A DNA stretch of 47,736 bases. Origin: Pleurotus djamor (taxonomy: Eukaryota; Basidiomycota; Agaricomycetes; Agaricales; Pleurotaceae). The translations under genes and the position numbers were made by a program. Every line of letters starts with the position of its first letter. Within the stretch, counting starts at the first letter, position 1. The notes under the pieces are model-generated. The model did not search any database, was not told the origin of the DNA, and saw only the letters and a program-made list of their open reading frames with translations. Shown here piece by piece: positions 1 to 11,521 of the stretch. The stretch spans positions 1 through 47,736 of the forward strand of contig JAPEVF010000343.1 of NCBI GenBank assembly GCA_029747585.1. Reading direction: 5' to 3'.

Positions 1-1201
1 GGGGGGTTTCGAAGGAGGTTCGTCGTCCCATGTTGGGGGCTGCACAGTTGTCGGCTCTTCTCGAAGAGGTACTGGTTCCGGTTCCTGGACTGGCGCGGGG
101 ATAGGCTTTTCGACTGGTGGAGGTGCGGGTGCGGGTGCGACAACAGGCGCAGGGGGAGGAGGCGTTGGCTTTTCTTGTTGCCTACATATTTTTATCAGAT
201 AAAGTCCCTTGGTGAGTTGGCGATAAGATGGCTTACCGCGCAATCTGAGCCCAAGACATTTTCGAGGTAGCGGGGGTTTTTGTTGGCTTTGGCGCAATGA
301 CATTGTGGTGATGCTGAGCCGTCCCATTCGTCTGAGGAGGTGATGACTCGGAAGTAGCGTTGGCCCAAGCGTTGGCTGATGCGGAGGAAGTTTCCGCCCA
401 GCCATTGCCGCTTATTTCCCCACCGTTTTGTTTGACGTCACTCTCGGGAACCGGCTCTGAAACGTGGGAGGCAGCAGCAGCAGCTGGCTGAGGAGGAGCA
501 GGGGAATTGACACGAGGACTTGCGCTGCGTCCGAGATGACCATTTGGCGCGCCGCGAGGAGGACCTCCACGACCCCGTGCAGATGCTCCGCCTCTTCCAG
601 GAAGACCGCCTCGTGCGCCACCACGTCCACCGCGACCACCCCGAGTTGAAGAATGGGCAGCCTCTTTCGCTGAGCCAGGTGCCTTTTTGTCCTTCTTACG
701 AGTAACAGAACCCCACTGCTCCGCATGCCCTTCCGGATAGCGTCAGAGTCAGACGACACCAAAGAAACGATGAAAACCCAGTATACATACCTTCGCTGAT
801 ACGTGTTGCTGCCAGTTCCACATCTCCAGTCACTTCGGTCAGTAGGGAATGCAAGTCTTTTTTGCATTGTTTCAAAGAGAGACGGGTCGAATGGCAATAG
901 CAAAAGGCCCAAAGTTAACATTGCAAAAGAGGATGAAAGACTTTCCGTTAGTATCCCCGAGCGATTTCAGAGAACGATGCTGCTCACCATCAAACGACCA
1001 TGTAGGAAATAGTTCTTGAAGCTGCTTGGCCTGAGCGCGGTATTTACTGTTTTCCGGCTGCGGTTGGTCGGGAGGTTGTTGTGAGGCGCGAATTATTGGT
1101 TTGAAGGAGGCCATTTGTCGCAGACTGGAGGTTCTCTTTGCTTGAGGTGAGCGGGAGGAGGAAGTGATGGTCGTGGTCAAGATGTTGGTCGAAGCCTTCA
1201 C
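1..1201 (-). CDS. DEF1-like CUE-domain protein (partial, C-terminus off the left edge)
   Basis: Spliced from four exons (988-1201, 791-856, 237-729, 1-181), giving 318 residues up to the window edge; introns are 131, 61 and 55 bp, all GT-AG with matching phases. Residues about 57-100 form a CUE-like helix bundle: LQELFPTWSFDDL followed by GDVELAATRISEGHAEQW. The next motif, WGSVTRKKDKK, is typical of fungal RNA polymerase II degradation factor Def1. An RG/RGG-rich stretch follows, then MSWAQIAR near residue 255 and a Pro-rich, low-complexity tail; this order also fits Def1. Known family role: the CUE domain binds ubiquitin-like signals and Def1 promotes ubiquitination and removal of stalled RNA polymerase II after DNA damage. 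The function is transferred from the family; only the N-terminal part is visible. The start at 1201 is the first in-frame ATG of this exon; a second Met at residue 30 is an alternative. No neighbour partner is evident. Confidence 0.85.
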
Positions 1202-1973
1202 GAATGGCGCCGCCTTGTCTCAAAAAAGGACCAATATCGACAGCTTCCAAAAATAGCATTTTGGGCTGAAAATATAACTCCCACGCCACACAGCCCATGA
1301 CTTGCTGCGTCCACGCAAAATTTTCTTCTTCACATTTGTTCAACTCCATCGATGCAGCAGATTTTTTTTCGTGCTGCACACTCTCGGTCTTTCTCTTGAC
1401 TTTGGGTGTAACGGAGCGATGGTAGACCGACGCCTTGGCTATTAGCTTCCACGTATCTTGTACTTTCATGTTGGGTACTTGGACTTCCCCCGGGGACACA
1501 CTTAATAAACTCGCATTCCAAATTTCCATTCTGTGAATCCAAACGTCTCACTCTACCGAGTAATTCAGATGGTCTTGTCGTCGCCACTGCCTCCCCCCNG
1601 ACAACCTTGGGTGTCTTCCTTAATCTTGCCATGGAAATCAGCCAGATGATTCGTAGAGGTCTGGACTTCGACTCGATCGCAAGAATGTATCCATTTTAAT
1701 GAACAGGTGGGACTAAGGTGGTGGAGAAAAGGACGAGCATTGCTTCGCTCTGGCTTCCTTCCAGTAGAAACGTGCAATGGAAATCAAAGAACGATGAACG
1801 ATGAACATGCTAGTACTGAGTCGGGATGAGCGGGTTTCGACCCTTGATTAAGGACCGACGGCGAAGAGGCTAACCTCGCTCTTCATCATGGAATGTATGC
1901 CAGCGCCGTGCTACAGTGTATGAGTATCGTTCTGCCGTCTAGCAAGCTGAGTGTATTTATCAATGGTTACGGC
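1202..1973. other. No gene recognised; upstream region of the DEF1-like gene
   Basis: About 770 bp upstream of the minus-strand DEF1-like start. Open minus-strand stretches exist (1044-1529 and 1330-1632), but their translations show no domain and no consistent splice signals. An isolated N at 1599 follows a run of six C. I treat this as promoter, 5' UTR and spacer. Confidence 0.5.
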
Positions 1974-2327
1974 AAGAGGCGGCGAAAGCCGCCGAAAGGA
2001 ACACAGACCTATATNAAAATTTGAATTTTGGCGAATTTTCCAAACTTTTTTTTTCGAGTGTTTCGCCTCATTCTGCACACTTTTCACTTTTTTTTCATGG
2101 TCGAGCTCGACCACCCACCCCCGTGGGAACTACCATAAAAGGAAGGTACCTGCTAAATTAGGCAGGTGCTCCTTCCTTTTATAGTAGCTGCTCTCGTCGT
2201 TGTTGCCAACAGCGTAGCGCCTTCCACACTCATTGTACAAGCTAACAAATAGCAGATATCGATCTGCCAGCCGCATTTTCATTCAAAGGAGGCCTTGTAT
2301 GATTTTCGGCGGCTTTCGCCGCCTCTT
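1974..2327. repeat. Inverted repeat pair, perfect 24-bp arms
   Basis: Positions 1974-1997 (AAGAGGCGGCGAAAGCCGCC followed by GAAA) are the exact reverse complement of 2304-2327, separated by about 300 bp. The arms are themselves partly palindromic (GGCGGCGAAAGCCGCC), so each could form a small hairpin. The enclosed segment has no recognisable gene and holds a second, tighter hairpin. This could be a MITE-like insertion; no target-site duplication was identified. Confidence 0.6.
2130..2187. repeat. Near-perfect hairpin (about 24-bp stem, 8-nt loop)
   Basis: The arm 2130-2153 (CTACCATAAAAGGAAGG...) pairs with 2162-2187 (...CCTTCCTTTTATAGTAG) with one or two mismatches and a small bulge. It lies inside the 1974-2327 inverted repeat. 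It is too long and regular for chance. Structured RNA, a transposon end or a cruciform are all possible; none is supported further by the sequence. Confidence 0.55.
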
Positions 2328-2565
2328 GGGTTACGGTATAGAAATACGCACTTCCTGGTCTGTCTTTGTGTGCGCAAGTCTGGTTGACCGAACAGGACTG
2401 ACATGCGATGGAAAGGGGAACATAAAGCTAGTCATCTACAAACACTGGAACATCCTCTATTTCAAACCATCCAACCCGACCAAGAGCCATCCATATACGA
2501 TTCTACAAATGATGAATGTCCAAAATCCGGCTCCTTCTATGAGGTTCTGCGAGGAATTGCCTCAT

Positions 2566-3813
2566 CTACTTTATACATTCAACAACTTTCACATCATCCA
2601 AGTCGACGTCCACCCCATTCTTGGTGATGATTCCGCCTGACCCAGATGGTGACCGCGCCAATTGCGTTCTGCGGTTCAAGTTTTCAAGCTCCAGAGCTAA
2701 TCCAAAAGACCCACCCAATGAGTACACGATGGCCAAAAGTATCAAGAAAGTTGAGTGCTGGCTCACCGTGTCGAACCCTGGAATTGAAAGGACAGTGGTA
2801 TTGATGCAGCACAGAACGTCGATGGGGAGAGAGAACCGGAACTGTGCCAGTGAGGAAGAGGGTGACGTCCAAATTTGCAGAGATGGTCGTGAAGACAAGT
2901 GATTATTTCAGCTTCAAGCGCATGTCGAACCCGTTATATTCATCGCATTGAGGTACCGAATCCATGTCTGCAATAAGAAACGGACAAAACAAGCTTTGCG
3001 AACCTGAATGCGAACCTCTTAATTGTTTGGTAATAAATGAACAACTGTATATCTTGTTGGAAAGAGGAAGCAGCGACGGCTGGCACAGCCAAGACATACC
3101 TGAACGAACAAAACCCAGGATAGTGAAAACGACACTCCATGTAGAGGGGGTGGACACGTAAACCGTATAGGATGGTGTCGAAATAAAAACCAACAAACAT
3201 CGGGCCAAATCTATACTCCATGATGGAGCTCGGAGCGACCCGAGGGGGAGCGAGGAAGTAGACATACGCTGACTCGATCCTGTCTGTGTCTGTTGAGAGG
3301 GCCAAAGGGGGCCATCAGGGGAGCAGGGTCAACATCATTGAACAATGCCTTTAGTCACTTTCGCCATTGTGAGAACCCGGATACCAGGACGTCGGCGACG
3401 ATATCAGCCTGTGTTCAATCAGACCTTCTACCTGAATGATCAACTGATAGGTCGGATCCGTCCGTGGCGCTTGGGATAATGGAATAGGCAGGCATGGGGT
3501 CAAGCACGCAAGGCATGCAAGAGTGACGGCGAAGAGGGGGTTCACCATCACATAGACCATGACCTTGTTCACCCAAATTTAATGAGGAACCGTCAAAAAT
3601 ATATTCATAGTTATCGGGGTGTGTTGTGTGATCCACATCGAACGAGACTGAATGTGTACTGGCGTTGAGATATCCGTGAACAGCTATTGAGCAAGAGGGC
3701 GGCGTCAGAATGGAGAAAAGTCCCAGAAATAAATACACTTCACCTCCGGTGCCTGCATAGAAATAGCAGAATCGATGAAGCTGATGGAAGTCAAGAAGGA
3801 GATGCCGACTCAA
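2566..3813 (-). pseudogene. Possible remnant of a multi-pass membrane protein
   Basis: Several overlapping minus-strand frames are strongly hydrophobic. Near 3235 a start gives MEYRFGPMFVGFYFDTILYG, which resembles the first transmembrane segment of the Agaricomycete DUF6534-type membrane proteins (Gly-Pro-Met, then an aromatic-rich helix, then LYG). Near 2620-2840 another stretch (INTTVLSIPGF..., FLILLAIVYSLGGSFG) looks like a late membrane helix followed by a polar tail. I could not join these with phase-consistent introns, and the frames between them break. It may be a decayed gene or a gene with errors. The family assignment is a guess from the pattern of hydrophobic residues only. Confidence 0.25.
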
Positions 3814-3893
3814 TAACCTGGAAGATGTGCGCTTTAAGGCGTCCGTGGGGAGCCAAAGCGAGTAAAGTTATGGCAGGGAAAGTAATCATATGA

Positions 3894-4277
3894 AGCATAC
3901 TCATACTAACAAGGCTATTGCAAGGCTAGTGGAAACCCGAAGCCTTCGCGGGATTCGAAAGGGCTTGCAAGTTCACGCTTTTCAATCATCTAGCAGAAAT
4001 TATACATTATTTCAGAGAATAATCAGGGGCCACAATAATTAATTGCGAGACGAGTTGCAGACGAGCACGAGTGGTGGTTCTAGTAGGAAGAGCGGTGGTT
4101 CTGGGAAGGAGGAATCAATGTGGCTGTGCTGCCAGGCAAAATCAAGCGCCGATAGTCCCTAACTCAACTCTAACTTCAACTTGAAGCACTCGGAAGTATC
4201 GTTGAAGCTCTGACCATTCCTAACCTATAAGTGGAGGATGCATGAAGACCTCGCATAGAGACAGGTGAGACCGCTAG
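3894..4277. other. Spacer downstream of the P450 gene; nothing recognised
   Basis: About 380 bp beyond the P450 stop codon (minus strand). It contains no long frame and no obvious repeat, and probably includes the P450 3' UTR. Confidence 0.5.
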
Positions 4278-6321
4278 CTAAATGACGGCCGTATTAAATT
4301 CACTACGCTCCACCAGAACATCATGGACGTTTTCATGTCGTGGGTTCAAGTTGAGACGGTACGGCATGGGGGTACGCCCTGAAAGCCCTTCGTATTCCTC
4401 CAAGGAGATGGGCTCTCCTGGAACGCTTGAGAAATCGAACGCCCACAAGAGCCTTGATAGCGCGAGGAACAACTCTCGCTCGGCAATCACCATACCGGGA
4501 CAAAGCCGACGCCTAGGTTGTGCAAATGTATTAGTCGAGCGGCTCACCGTATGGGATGTGCGGAGAACATATTACCCTGCTCCGAATGCCCAATGGTCAC
4601 GAGTCATAACATCGCTCTGCTTAGCGGACTCGGAGGAACTCATATTGTCGCCGATATATCTATCTGGGTTGAACGTCCACCTGTGCGAAGGGCATCAGAA
4701 AGTGCGATGCTCTTCAACAGAAATCCTTACGAGTCAGGGTATCTGCCTTCGTCGTGGTGCAAGGCATAGACGTTCAAGACCATCACGGTGTTCTTCGGAA
4801 TAAAGTAACCGTTGTAAACAAAGTCTTCATCAGAGCAATGTGGTGTTCCCATCCAGAAGGGGGCATGGACTCGCAGAACCTGGATGCTTATGGTTAGCCT
4901 ACAATTCCATCGAACTGCTCTTGAAGCTCATACCTCTTTTAGGATTGCTCTGCAGTATGGGAGCTTTGATTCATCGCTAGCGGTCGGCCAAGTGTCTCTA
5001 CCGACAACCTGATCAAGCTCTTGTACCGCCTTGGCAGCGATGTGCGGGTGCGATGGCATCAACGCCAGGAACCACTCGATGATGCCGGACGTCTGGGACA
5101 AAGACGTCAAGTACCGCCAGCGGTCTATAAATAATCGCGACCCACCGAATGGACCCCGCCCGTAGTGAACGCGATGAAGATGAAGCACATGTCTTCCCAG
5201 GTCAGCTTTTCTTCCTCTTGGCATTGTAGCATCGTCTTGACAAGACAATCAGATACTTCTTCGCCGGCGTCGAGGCTGTCCTTGACACGCTGCATCATCG
5301 CGCCGTAGACGTCAATGAAGTCCTTGTGAAGCTTGCGGGCACGGCTACGGGCCGTGGTTGGGAACCATTGTAGGACCTTGATGAAATCTACCATGTTCGT
5401 CCAAGGCCCTGTTTCAATTGTCAACGAATGCCTAGCGGACCTGTACTGATCACAAACCAGTTAGATCCATGAATTCCATACCCAGGCGGATGGCTTCCAC
5501 GACCAAAGGATCAGAAGGAGACGGGGTTCGTGTCCCGAGTGACAGGGTAAGCATCATACTGTTGGATCCAGATTTCATTCACGTCCAAGATTAATCAACA
5601 GGCTTACGTACTTGAGGGCAAATCTGCCTGCATATTGCGCAGGGTTCACAGGTATTTTTACCTTTTGCGATTCTTCATAGAGGGAGCGAACTAAGATATG
5701 AGTTTCATAGTCGATGGTTCCAGCGTAAGCGTCGACAGCCTTTGGCGTCAACAACCACATCGCGATCTTTCGATGCTGTCTCCTACAAAAGGGGATTTGT
5801 CAAACCAAATGACTCTCGGACTTCTCGCACCAACGCACCAGGTGTCATCGTACTTGGACGCCGTAATGGCACCGCCGGCAAGGATAGTAATATTCTTCAT
5901 GAAATAGTCCCATCGGCTAGAGAAGATGGCTCCATTGACAACCAGAAGGTCACGAGCCACCCGCGCATCGTTCATAACGACAAACAATTGGTTCCCCATC
6001 CAGACCGAGTAAATGGGTCCGTATTGTTTCGCCCATCTGAAGAGAGGTTTCTCTGGGTAGCGTCGGAGGTATGGATATCGCAGAAGTGGCCCTGGTGGGA
6101 TTGGGTTCCCTGCCTTGTCTGTGAGGTTCTTGCGGATGAACACCTTCCGAATAACCACTGCAAGGGCCACGACGATAAGCAGGGTCGCGGCGACGTTCTG
6201 CCAATGAAGGTGGTAAGTTACATTGTTAGTCTGTCGAACGCGTCATACTCACCACCTGCTTTTCGAAGGTGTTAGGGAAAGCGTGTTGTGGGAGGACGTA
6301 CGAAGCTTTTTGAGGAATCAT
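4278..6321 (-). CDS. Cytochrome P450 monooxygenase
   Basis: Nine exons (6253-6321, 5839-6197, 5612-5782, 5458-5558, 5146-5408, 4934-5092, 4731-4879, 4576-4680, 4278-4512) splice to exactly 536 residues, with eight GT-AG introns of 49-63 bp. The N-terminus has a membrane anchor (residues about 24-38, LLIVVALAVVI) followed by the Pro-rich hinge IPPGP. The I-helix reads GGVHSTS (317-323), the ExxR motif is E374-R377 (KEVLRVHAP), FNPDRY is the PERF-like motif, and the heme loop is FGAGRRLCPG (456-465) with Cys463 as the iron ligand. All key residues are present, so the enzyme should be active at the ER membrane with a P450 reductase. Substrate is unknown; the LRVHAPFWMGTPH and DHWAFGAG wording resembles fungal P450s of the phenylacetate-hydroxylase type, but this is a weak clue. 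The start ATG at 6321 gives a short luminal leader before the anchor. It is divergent from the membrane-protein gene at 7426. Confidence 0.95.
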
Positions 6322-7425
6322 CTCAGTTTATTGAAGACTTACCCACTCAAGTTCAGGTATTATATGTCTGGCCAAGGTAGCAATATCTCGGCGCATCACC
6401 GACAGACTCGGCTACGTCTGTACTTTTCCTTGATACAGATGGGACTCTCATCATATCGCTCGGGGCAATCAGCCAAAATACATCTTGGAAACCCACACAG
6501 CATCTGCGAAACCTCCTCTTCTATGTGGCCGGTGGATGTTCGAAGCATCGAGATTGCAAACGGAAATTCTCAATGAACCATATAGGCCAGACACAATTAC
6601 CGGCGCCCGATGTATCAGTGTCATCGCTCCCAGCTTCTGTACTAGACTTATACCATCAACCGCGGTACTACCTCGATGGATCCAGTTCCTCGAGGGCCAT
6701 CATACGAAACTACTCTTCTTGCTCTCATGGATGCCTCATGCCTCATGCCTGTTCGTCTTGCTATTATCGTCTTTATCATGTTTCCTGTCGCTCAACATTG
6801 AATACAGCGTCCGATGCTTCAGCAGTCAAACATCTACAACAATACATGTGGAGAGATACCATGGAAATAGTTGTTACCCGCACCGCCGTAAGTGGAGAAC
6901 ATTCATCCAAAGACTCAAATGAATCTCGTGTAACCCAAATCTTAGCAGGGTTCCATGGGTTAATCTTGCAAACGCATCCCACGAACACACCACGACGACC
7001 TTACTACTCAATTTTCCCTCCACGACCGCGTGCTCTTTGATACTCGGCCAGTCGGCTACGAAGCGGATGGGAATAGCGACGGGATGGACTCAATGCACTT
7101 GTAACATCACAAAAACTGAATGATCGAAGGCCTCGCTCCCTATCGACATTGGCGGTGAGAAAATGCGGATGTAGCACATTCCATGAGTTCGGTTCGAAAA
7201 CTCATCTGATCCCACACACCACCCATGATGCGATGCACAACGGATTGACGTTAGCTCGACATCAAATCATGGCGATACTTCCAAACCAAGATCAAACGCA
7301 TTTGGACATTTTTTCACTGAGATCTCTGTATCCCAATTTCCCCGAGGTTGGAGAATGAAACTTTATACTTATAACGCCAGTCCTCGAGGCGGGCATCCTC
7401 AGAACCACCAATTTCATTCCCGAAC
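6322..7425. other. Divergent intergenic region between the P450 and the membrane-protein gene
   Basis: About 1.1 kb separating two divergently transcribed genes, so it should hold both promoters. Plus-strand frames at 6485-7040 are open but show no domain and no coherent splicing. No clear TATA box or repeated operator-like motif was found. Confidence 0.5.
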
Positions 7426-8722
7426 ATGATCAAACAGATACCCATCGACCAGGTCTTTCTGCTTGCCACTTGGCTTGAGGTAAGGATTCCAGGCGCCTTC
7501 CCCAACGTCCGGTCGCCTGGCTGACGACTTGCCCTCTCTTCCTCAGGGACTTGCGTATGGTACTTGTTCCGCGAACTACATCACGATTTTTATCTAACCT
7601 TGGTCACTATAGGTTTCTTAGTATGTCTGTTCTTCGGCACCCTCCTTTTCAGCTTTGGTAGTTCCAAGAGACATGACCGTCACACACTGGTGAGCACCCC
7701 GCCGTAGTTACAGTTACAAGCTAGCTGAGAGCCGACCTCTTCCTCAGGTCATGATCTTTATCTCCTGCGTCATGTTCTTTATCGCTACTTTTCATTTCGC
7801 AATGAACGGGTACCGCCTTGTCCAAGGCTTCTCCGTGCATGTCAATGCAAAAGGCGGAGGCGCGGCGTATATAGGCAACCTTCAACTGTGGGATCACATT
7901 CTCAAGGATACCTTGTACGCCACTCAGGAAATCCTAGGCAACGCTGCTGCTGTGCGTGTTACTCATCCTTGTAGTCAATATCCGTTACCCAAACCGCCAA
8001 CTTTCTCAGATATATCGTTGCTTCATCCTTTGGAATCATGACTGGAGGATAATCGCTGTCCCAGTCATGCTCCTCATCGGTAGCATTGGTTAGCGCGCCT
8101 CCTCCTTTCTTCCAAAGCATCTATTCACCATCTCCCTTCATAGTCTCCGGCTACTCCGTCTGCGGACTCTACGTTCAAATCGACCCCTCAAAGACGGTCT
8201 TTGATCCACGGCTCAACCACTGGATCCTCGCCTTTTACTCGATAGCTGTCGTCCAGAACGTCATCACCACTGGTCTCATGGCATACCGCATCTGGAGCAC
8301 CTCCAGCAAGTCTGCGAAATACAAGACGGAGAATCTCCTCCTCCCAGTTCTCCGAATTCTCGTGGAATCCGCTGCAATGCAACTGATCATCGAAATCCTC
8401 CTTCTCGCGTTGTATTCCCAAGACATCAACGCTCAATACATTCTGCTTGAAATGGTCACCCCGGTCGTGGTAAGTCCGGATCCGCTTATAACCGCTTGGT
8501 GAGCTAAACTTCGCCTAGGGAATAACGTTCAACGCCATCACGCTTCGGATTCGCCTGAGAACGCTAGCTTCCCCTTCGAATAACTCTTACCAACTTTCAC
8601 GTTCAGACCCCGTCCAAACAATTGGGAGTGCGCCGTCTCGAAAGATCAAGGTGGACATTACGACTCAGATCGAGGATGATTCGGATCCAAAGGCGTCACA
8701 TTCGAGGGGAAGCATGGCTTGA
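7426..8722 (+). CDS. Multi-pass membrane protein of the Agaricomycete 7TM type
   Basis: Seven exons (7426-7479, 7547-7559, 7613-7689, 7748-7951, 8010-8088, 8144-8469, 8519-8722) give 318 residues; one exon is only 13 bp. Hydrophobic segments: FLLATWLEGLAYGFLVCLFFG, then VMIFISCVMFFIATFHFAMN, two around residues 115-150 (RCFILWNHDW, then IIAVPVMLLIGSI), one after LNHWILAFYSIAVVQ, one in AAMQLIIEILLLALY and one in MVTPVVVGITFNAITLRI. The tail is polar and Ser/Asp-rich. The pattern (YRLVQGF, KDTLYATQEILG, YRCFILWNHDW) is that of a large uncharacterised mushroom family whose role is unknown; a receptor-like or transporter role cannot be decided. Intron phases agree throughout. It lies 275 bp upstream of, and in the same direction as, the first nitronate monooxygenase. 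Confidence 0.85.
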
Positions 8723-8997
8723 TCAAGGCTAGATACAAAGTTGATTATTCTCTGTACCCTGATACCCCTGTCTCCTGGAGTGTGAAATTTTATCTGGTTC
8801 TCTTGTCATCATCCGTCTACATCGCTTGCTTTCAGAAAGGCTCTCGAGATCCCCCGTGAATCAGCGAACTTGATGCATTATGCTCTGGCTCTGCTCGTTG
8901 GCGTCCTGTCTTCCATTACTGTGCGATCCGGGGTAAGATTCGCAAAGAATAAATAGGCTCGTCGACCCAACCAACTGCCCGCTTCCCATTTGCAACC

Positions 8998-10228
8998 ATG
9001 CGTCCCATTACAACGTCGTTAACGAGAATTTTGGGTGCGTCTACCGGATGAACTTCCGCTGGTGTTTCAACTGATGGAAATTTTCCAGGCATACGATCCC
9101 CAATCATACTAGCACCCATGGCGTTCGGAACGGTAGTGAAATTGCCAAGTATCGTTTCAGGAAAAGGAGGGTTTGGGTTCATCGGTGCAGGTACTGCTCC
9201 ACATCCATCCCACATTCATCATTGAGATCTCTATCTCTATCATATGATTGAATTCGCGCTAACCGAACTTCTTTGTGTTTTCTAGGTTTTGCTTCCTCTG
9301 AGTTGATCAAAGGCAATTTGCAAACCATCAGAGACGAGCTCCATATAGCCGACGACCAGCCTATTCCAGTGGGCGTAGGCTTCATCGGCTGGGTCCTCGA
9401 CAAGACCGAGGTCTCCGACGATCCTCGTATTCCAGCCGTTCTCGCATCCAGACCGAAAGCAGTATGGTTTGGTTTCGGCGACGACCTCGGAAAGCATATC
9501 GCCGTAGTGAAGAAAATCAACGCTTCTAGTAAGGACCACAAGACCTTGATCTTCGTGATTGTGTATTCAGTTGAAGACGCCCATCGCGCTGTGGATGAAT
9601 GGGGTGCAGATGTCTTAGTCGTTCAAGGACACGAGGCCGGCGGGCATGGAGGATCGCACGCTCCACCTCTATTCATGATTCTCCCCGAAATTATCTCCTC
9701 CTTTCCATCAGAACGACGCCCTCACATTGTCGCCGCTGGAGGGATAGCCACAGGCAAACAGATTGCCGCCCTTCTCACTATGGGTGCTTCTGGTGTAGCA
9801 CTTGGCACGAGGTTCTTGTTCACGCATGAATCCCCATACAACGAGATGAAAAGAGGAGAGTTGATCAAAGCTGGCTGGGGATCTACTCAGAGGGGATTCA
9901 TGTTTGATGAAGTGAACAGAACGATGGGATGGCCCGAGAAGAATGACGGCCGCGCCATCGCCAACGATATCATGTCGGATTTTGACGCTGGATTGTCTCT
10001 AGAAGAAAGAATGAAGAGACACGATGAAAGTGCGGCGAAGGGTGAGACAAACCGGCTCGTAATCTGGGCTGGTGTCGGCGTGGCTCTTACGAAAGAGCTC
10101 AAGTCGACCGCGGTGCGTTTACCAATCCCGTAATATGAATGAAGCTGAAGCGTTCACAGGATGTACTTGATGAACTGCATGACGAGACGATCAGAACTTT
10201 AGAAAATAGCACAGGCTTGTTGAACTGA
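8998..10228 (+). CDS. Nitronate monooxygenase (copy 1)
   Basis: Four exons (8998-9034, 9089-9190, 9286-10112, 10160-10228) give 344 residues. The protein is a FMN-binding TIM barrel of the 2-nitropropane dioxygenase/NMO family (PF03060). Visible features are APMAFG near residue 21 in the first strand, GKGGFGFIGAGF (37-48), the hallmark GHEAGGHGG (161-169) with its conserved His167, the phosphate-binding AAGGIATG and GASGVALGTRFLFT. The family oxidises alkyl nitronates such as propionate-3-nitronate to aldehydes or keto acids with FMN and O2; the barrel is cytosolic or peroxisomal in fungi. No peroxisomal SKL signal is present (C-terminus GLLN). It faces a second NMO gene tail to tail, 76 bp apart, with the first three intron boundaries at the same codon positions. 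The start ATG gives a usual-length N-terminus (MRPITTSLTRILGIRSPIIL). Confidence 0.95.
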
Positions 10229-10304
10229 GGTCTTTCTCATCGCATGCGTTGATACATTCACATCGTGCTAGCGCATGAACACAGACGGGTTTCCTTGTGT
10301 CTAC

Positions 10305-11521
10305 CTATTCCGAAGCCAATAGCGTCGACTTCGCTCTCAGTGTGGCGACCGCTTCATCATGCAGTTGAAGGAAGACATCCTGTTTCCCCGATCAGTTTCT
10401 GTCCCCCCCNAAAACAGCAAAGACATTCCTACCTTGATACTTTGTATTTCCTTCGTAAGGGCGACACCAACGCCAGCCCAAATTACCAACCGATCGGATT
10501 TCCCGCTCGCCGCGCTCTCATCAAACCTTTTCATCCTCTCGTCAAGGTTCAAACCCTCGTTCAAGTCATCCACGATACTATTAACGATCGCACGCCCATT
10601 ATGCTTCGGCGGCCAACCATTTGTCCTACCAACTTCATCAAACATCAGTCCTCTGGTCGTCGAACCCCATCCAGCTTTGACTAGCTCGTCCTTCTGCGCT
10701 TGCGAGTAGATCGATTCTTCCGTGAAAAGGAACTTGGTACCGACAGCCACGCCGTCAGCGCCGAGAGTCAACAAGGCGGCGATTTGACTCCCCGTTGAGA
10801 TCCCTCCAGCGGCGATGATGTACGGCTTCTTGGCATTGTCCGAAAAGGCAGATAATACCTCGGGGAGAAGGAGGAACAAAGGAGGGGATTCTGATCCTCC
10901 ATGTCCCCCTGCTTCGTTCCCCTGAACAACCAACACGTCGACGCCCCATTCATTCACCGCCTTCATGGCATACTCGACCGAGTTGACAATGATGAAGATG
11001 GCAGTTTTGTGGCCGTCCGTACGAGATTGGTTGAATTGATGGACCTGTGCGATATATTTCCCAAGGTCCTTGCCAAATGCGAACCATACCGCAGCGGGTT
11101 TCTCTGCTAGAGTGGCGAGGAGGCGATGGTCATCCGACTCCGGTGCCTCAGTCATATCGAGGATCCATCCAATGAAGCCCACGCCGACAGGTACGGGTGT
11201 GCCTTCCTTGATGGAAAGTGTTTTTCTAATGGTGCGTAGGTTCTGTCGTATAGTATCAGAGGAATCAAAACCTACAGGAATGAGAGTATGTTATTTTTAG
11301 TACGTGTGTACGGGATCGAAGACACTGACCTGCGGGCATGAAGCCAAACCCTCCTTCGCGTGAGACGGTGGAAGGCATGCTGACACCAGTCCCAAAAGCC
11401 ATTGGCGCCAGCACGATGGGAGTTTGGATTCCTATTCCATACGCATCAGCCGACACCCGAAGACATACGAAACTGTCACCTCACCAAGGAATTTCGTTAA
11501 AGGGGTCGTAATCGTATACAT
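10305..11521 (-). CDS. Nitronate monooxygenase (copy 2)
   Basis: Four exons (11485-11521, 11330-11431, 10433-11271, 10305-10379) give 350 residues. The first two exons are exactly as long (37 and 102 bp) as in the neighbouring copy, showing a shared duplication origin. The barrel motifs are GIQTPIVLAPMAFG, GGFGFMPAGF, VQGNEAGGHGGS, AAGGISTG and GADGVAVGTKFLFTEES. Differences from copy 1 include Asn for His at the start of the GxEAGGHGG motif and Met-Pro for Ile-Gly in the FGFMPAGF loop near the flavin; these could alter substrate range. The last intron (10380-10432) holds an isolated N at 10410 but this does not touch coding sequence. Function as for copy 1: flavin-dependent nitronate oxidation. 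The C-terminus (LLASE) has no organelle signal. Confidence 0.95.

Noticed and set aside
412..921. 169-codon minus-strand frame
   Set aside because: It runs through two introns of the DEF1-like gene and is out of frame with the CUE and RGG parts; a shadow.
4282..4803. 173-codon plus-strand frame
   Set aside because: Antisense shadow of P450 exons 7-9.
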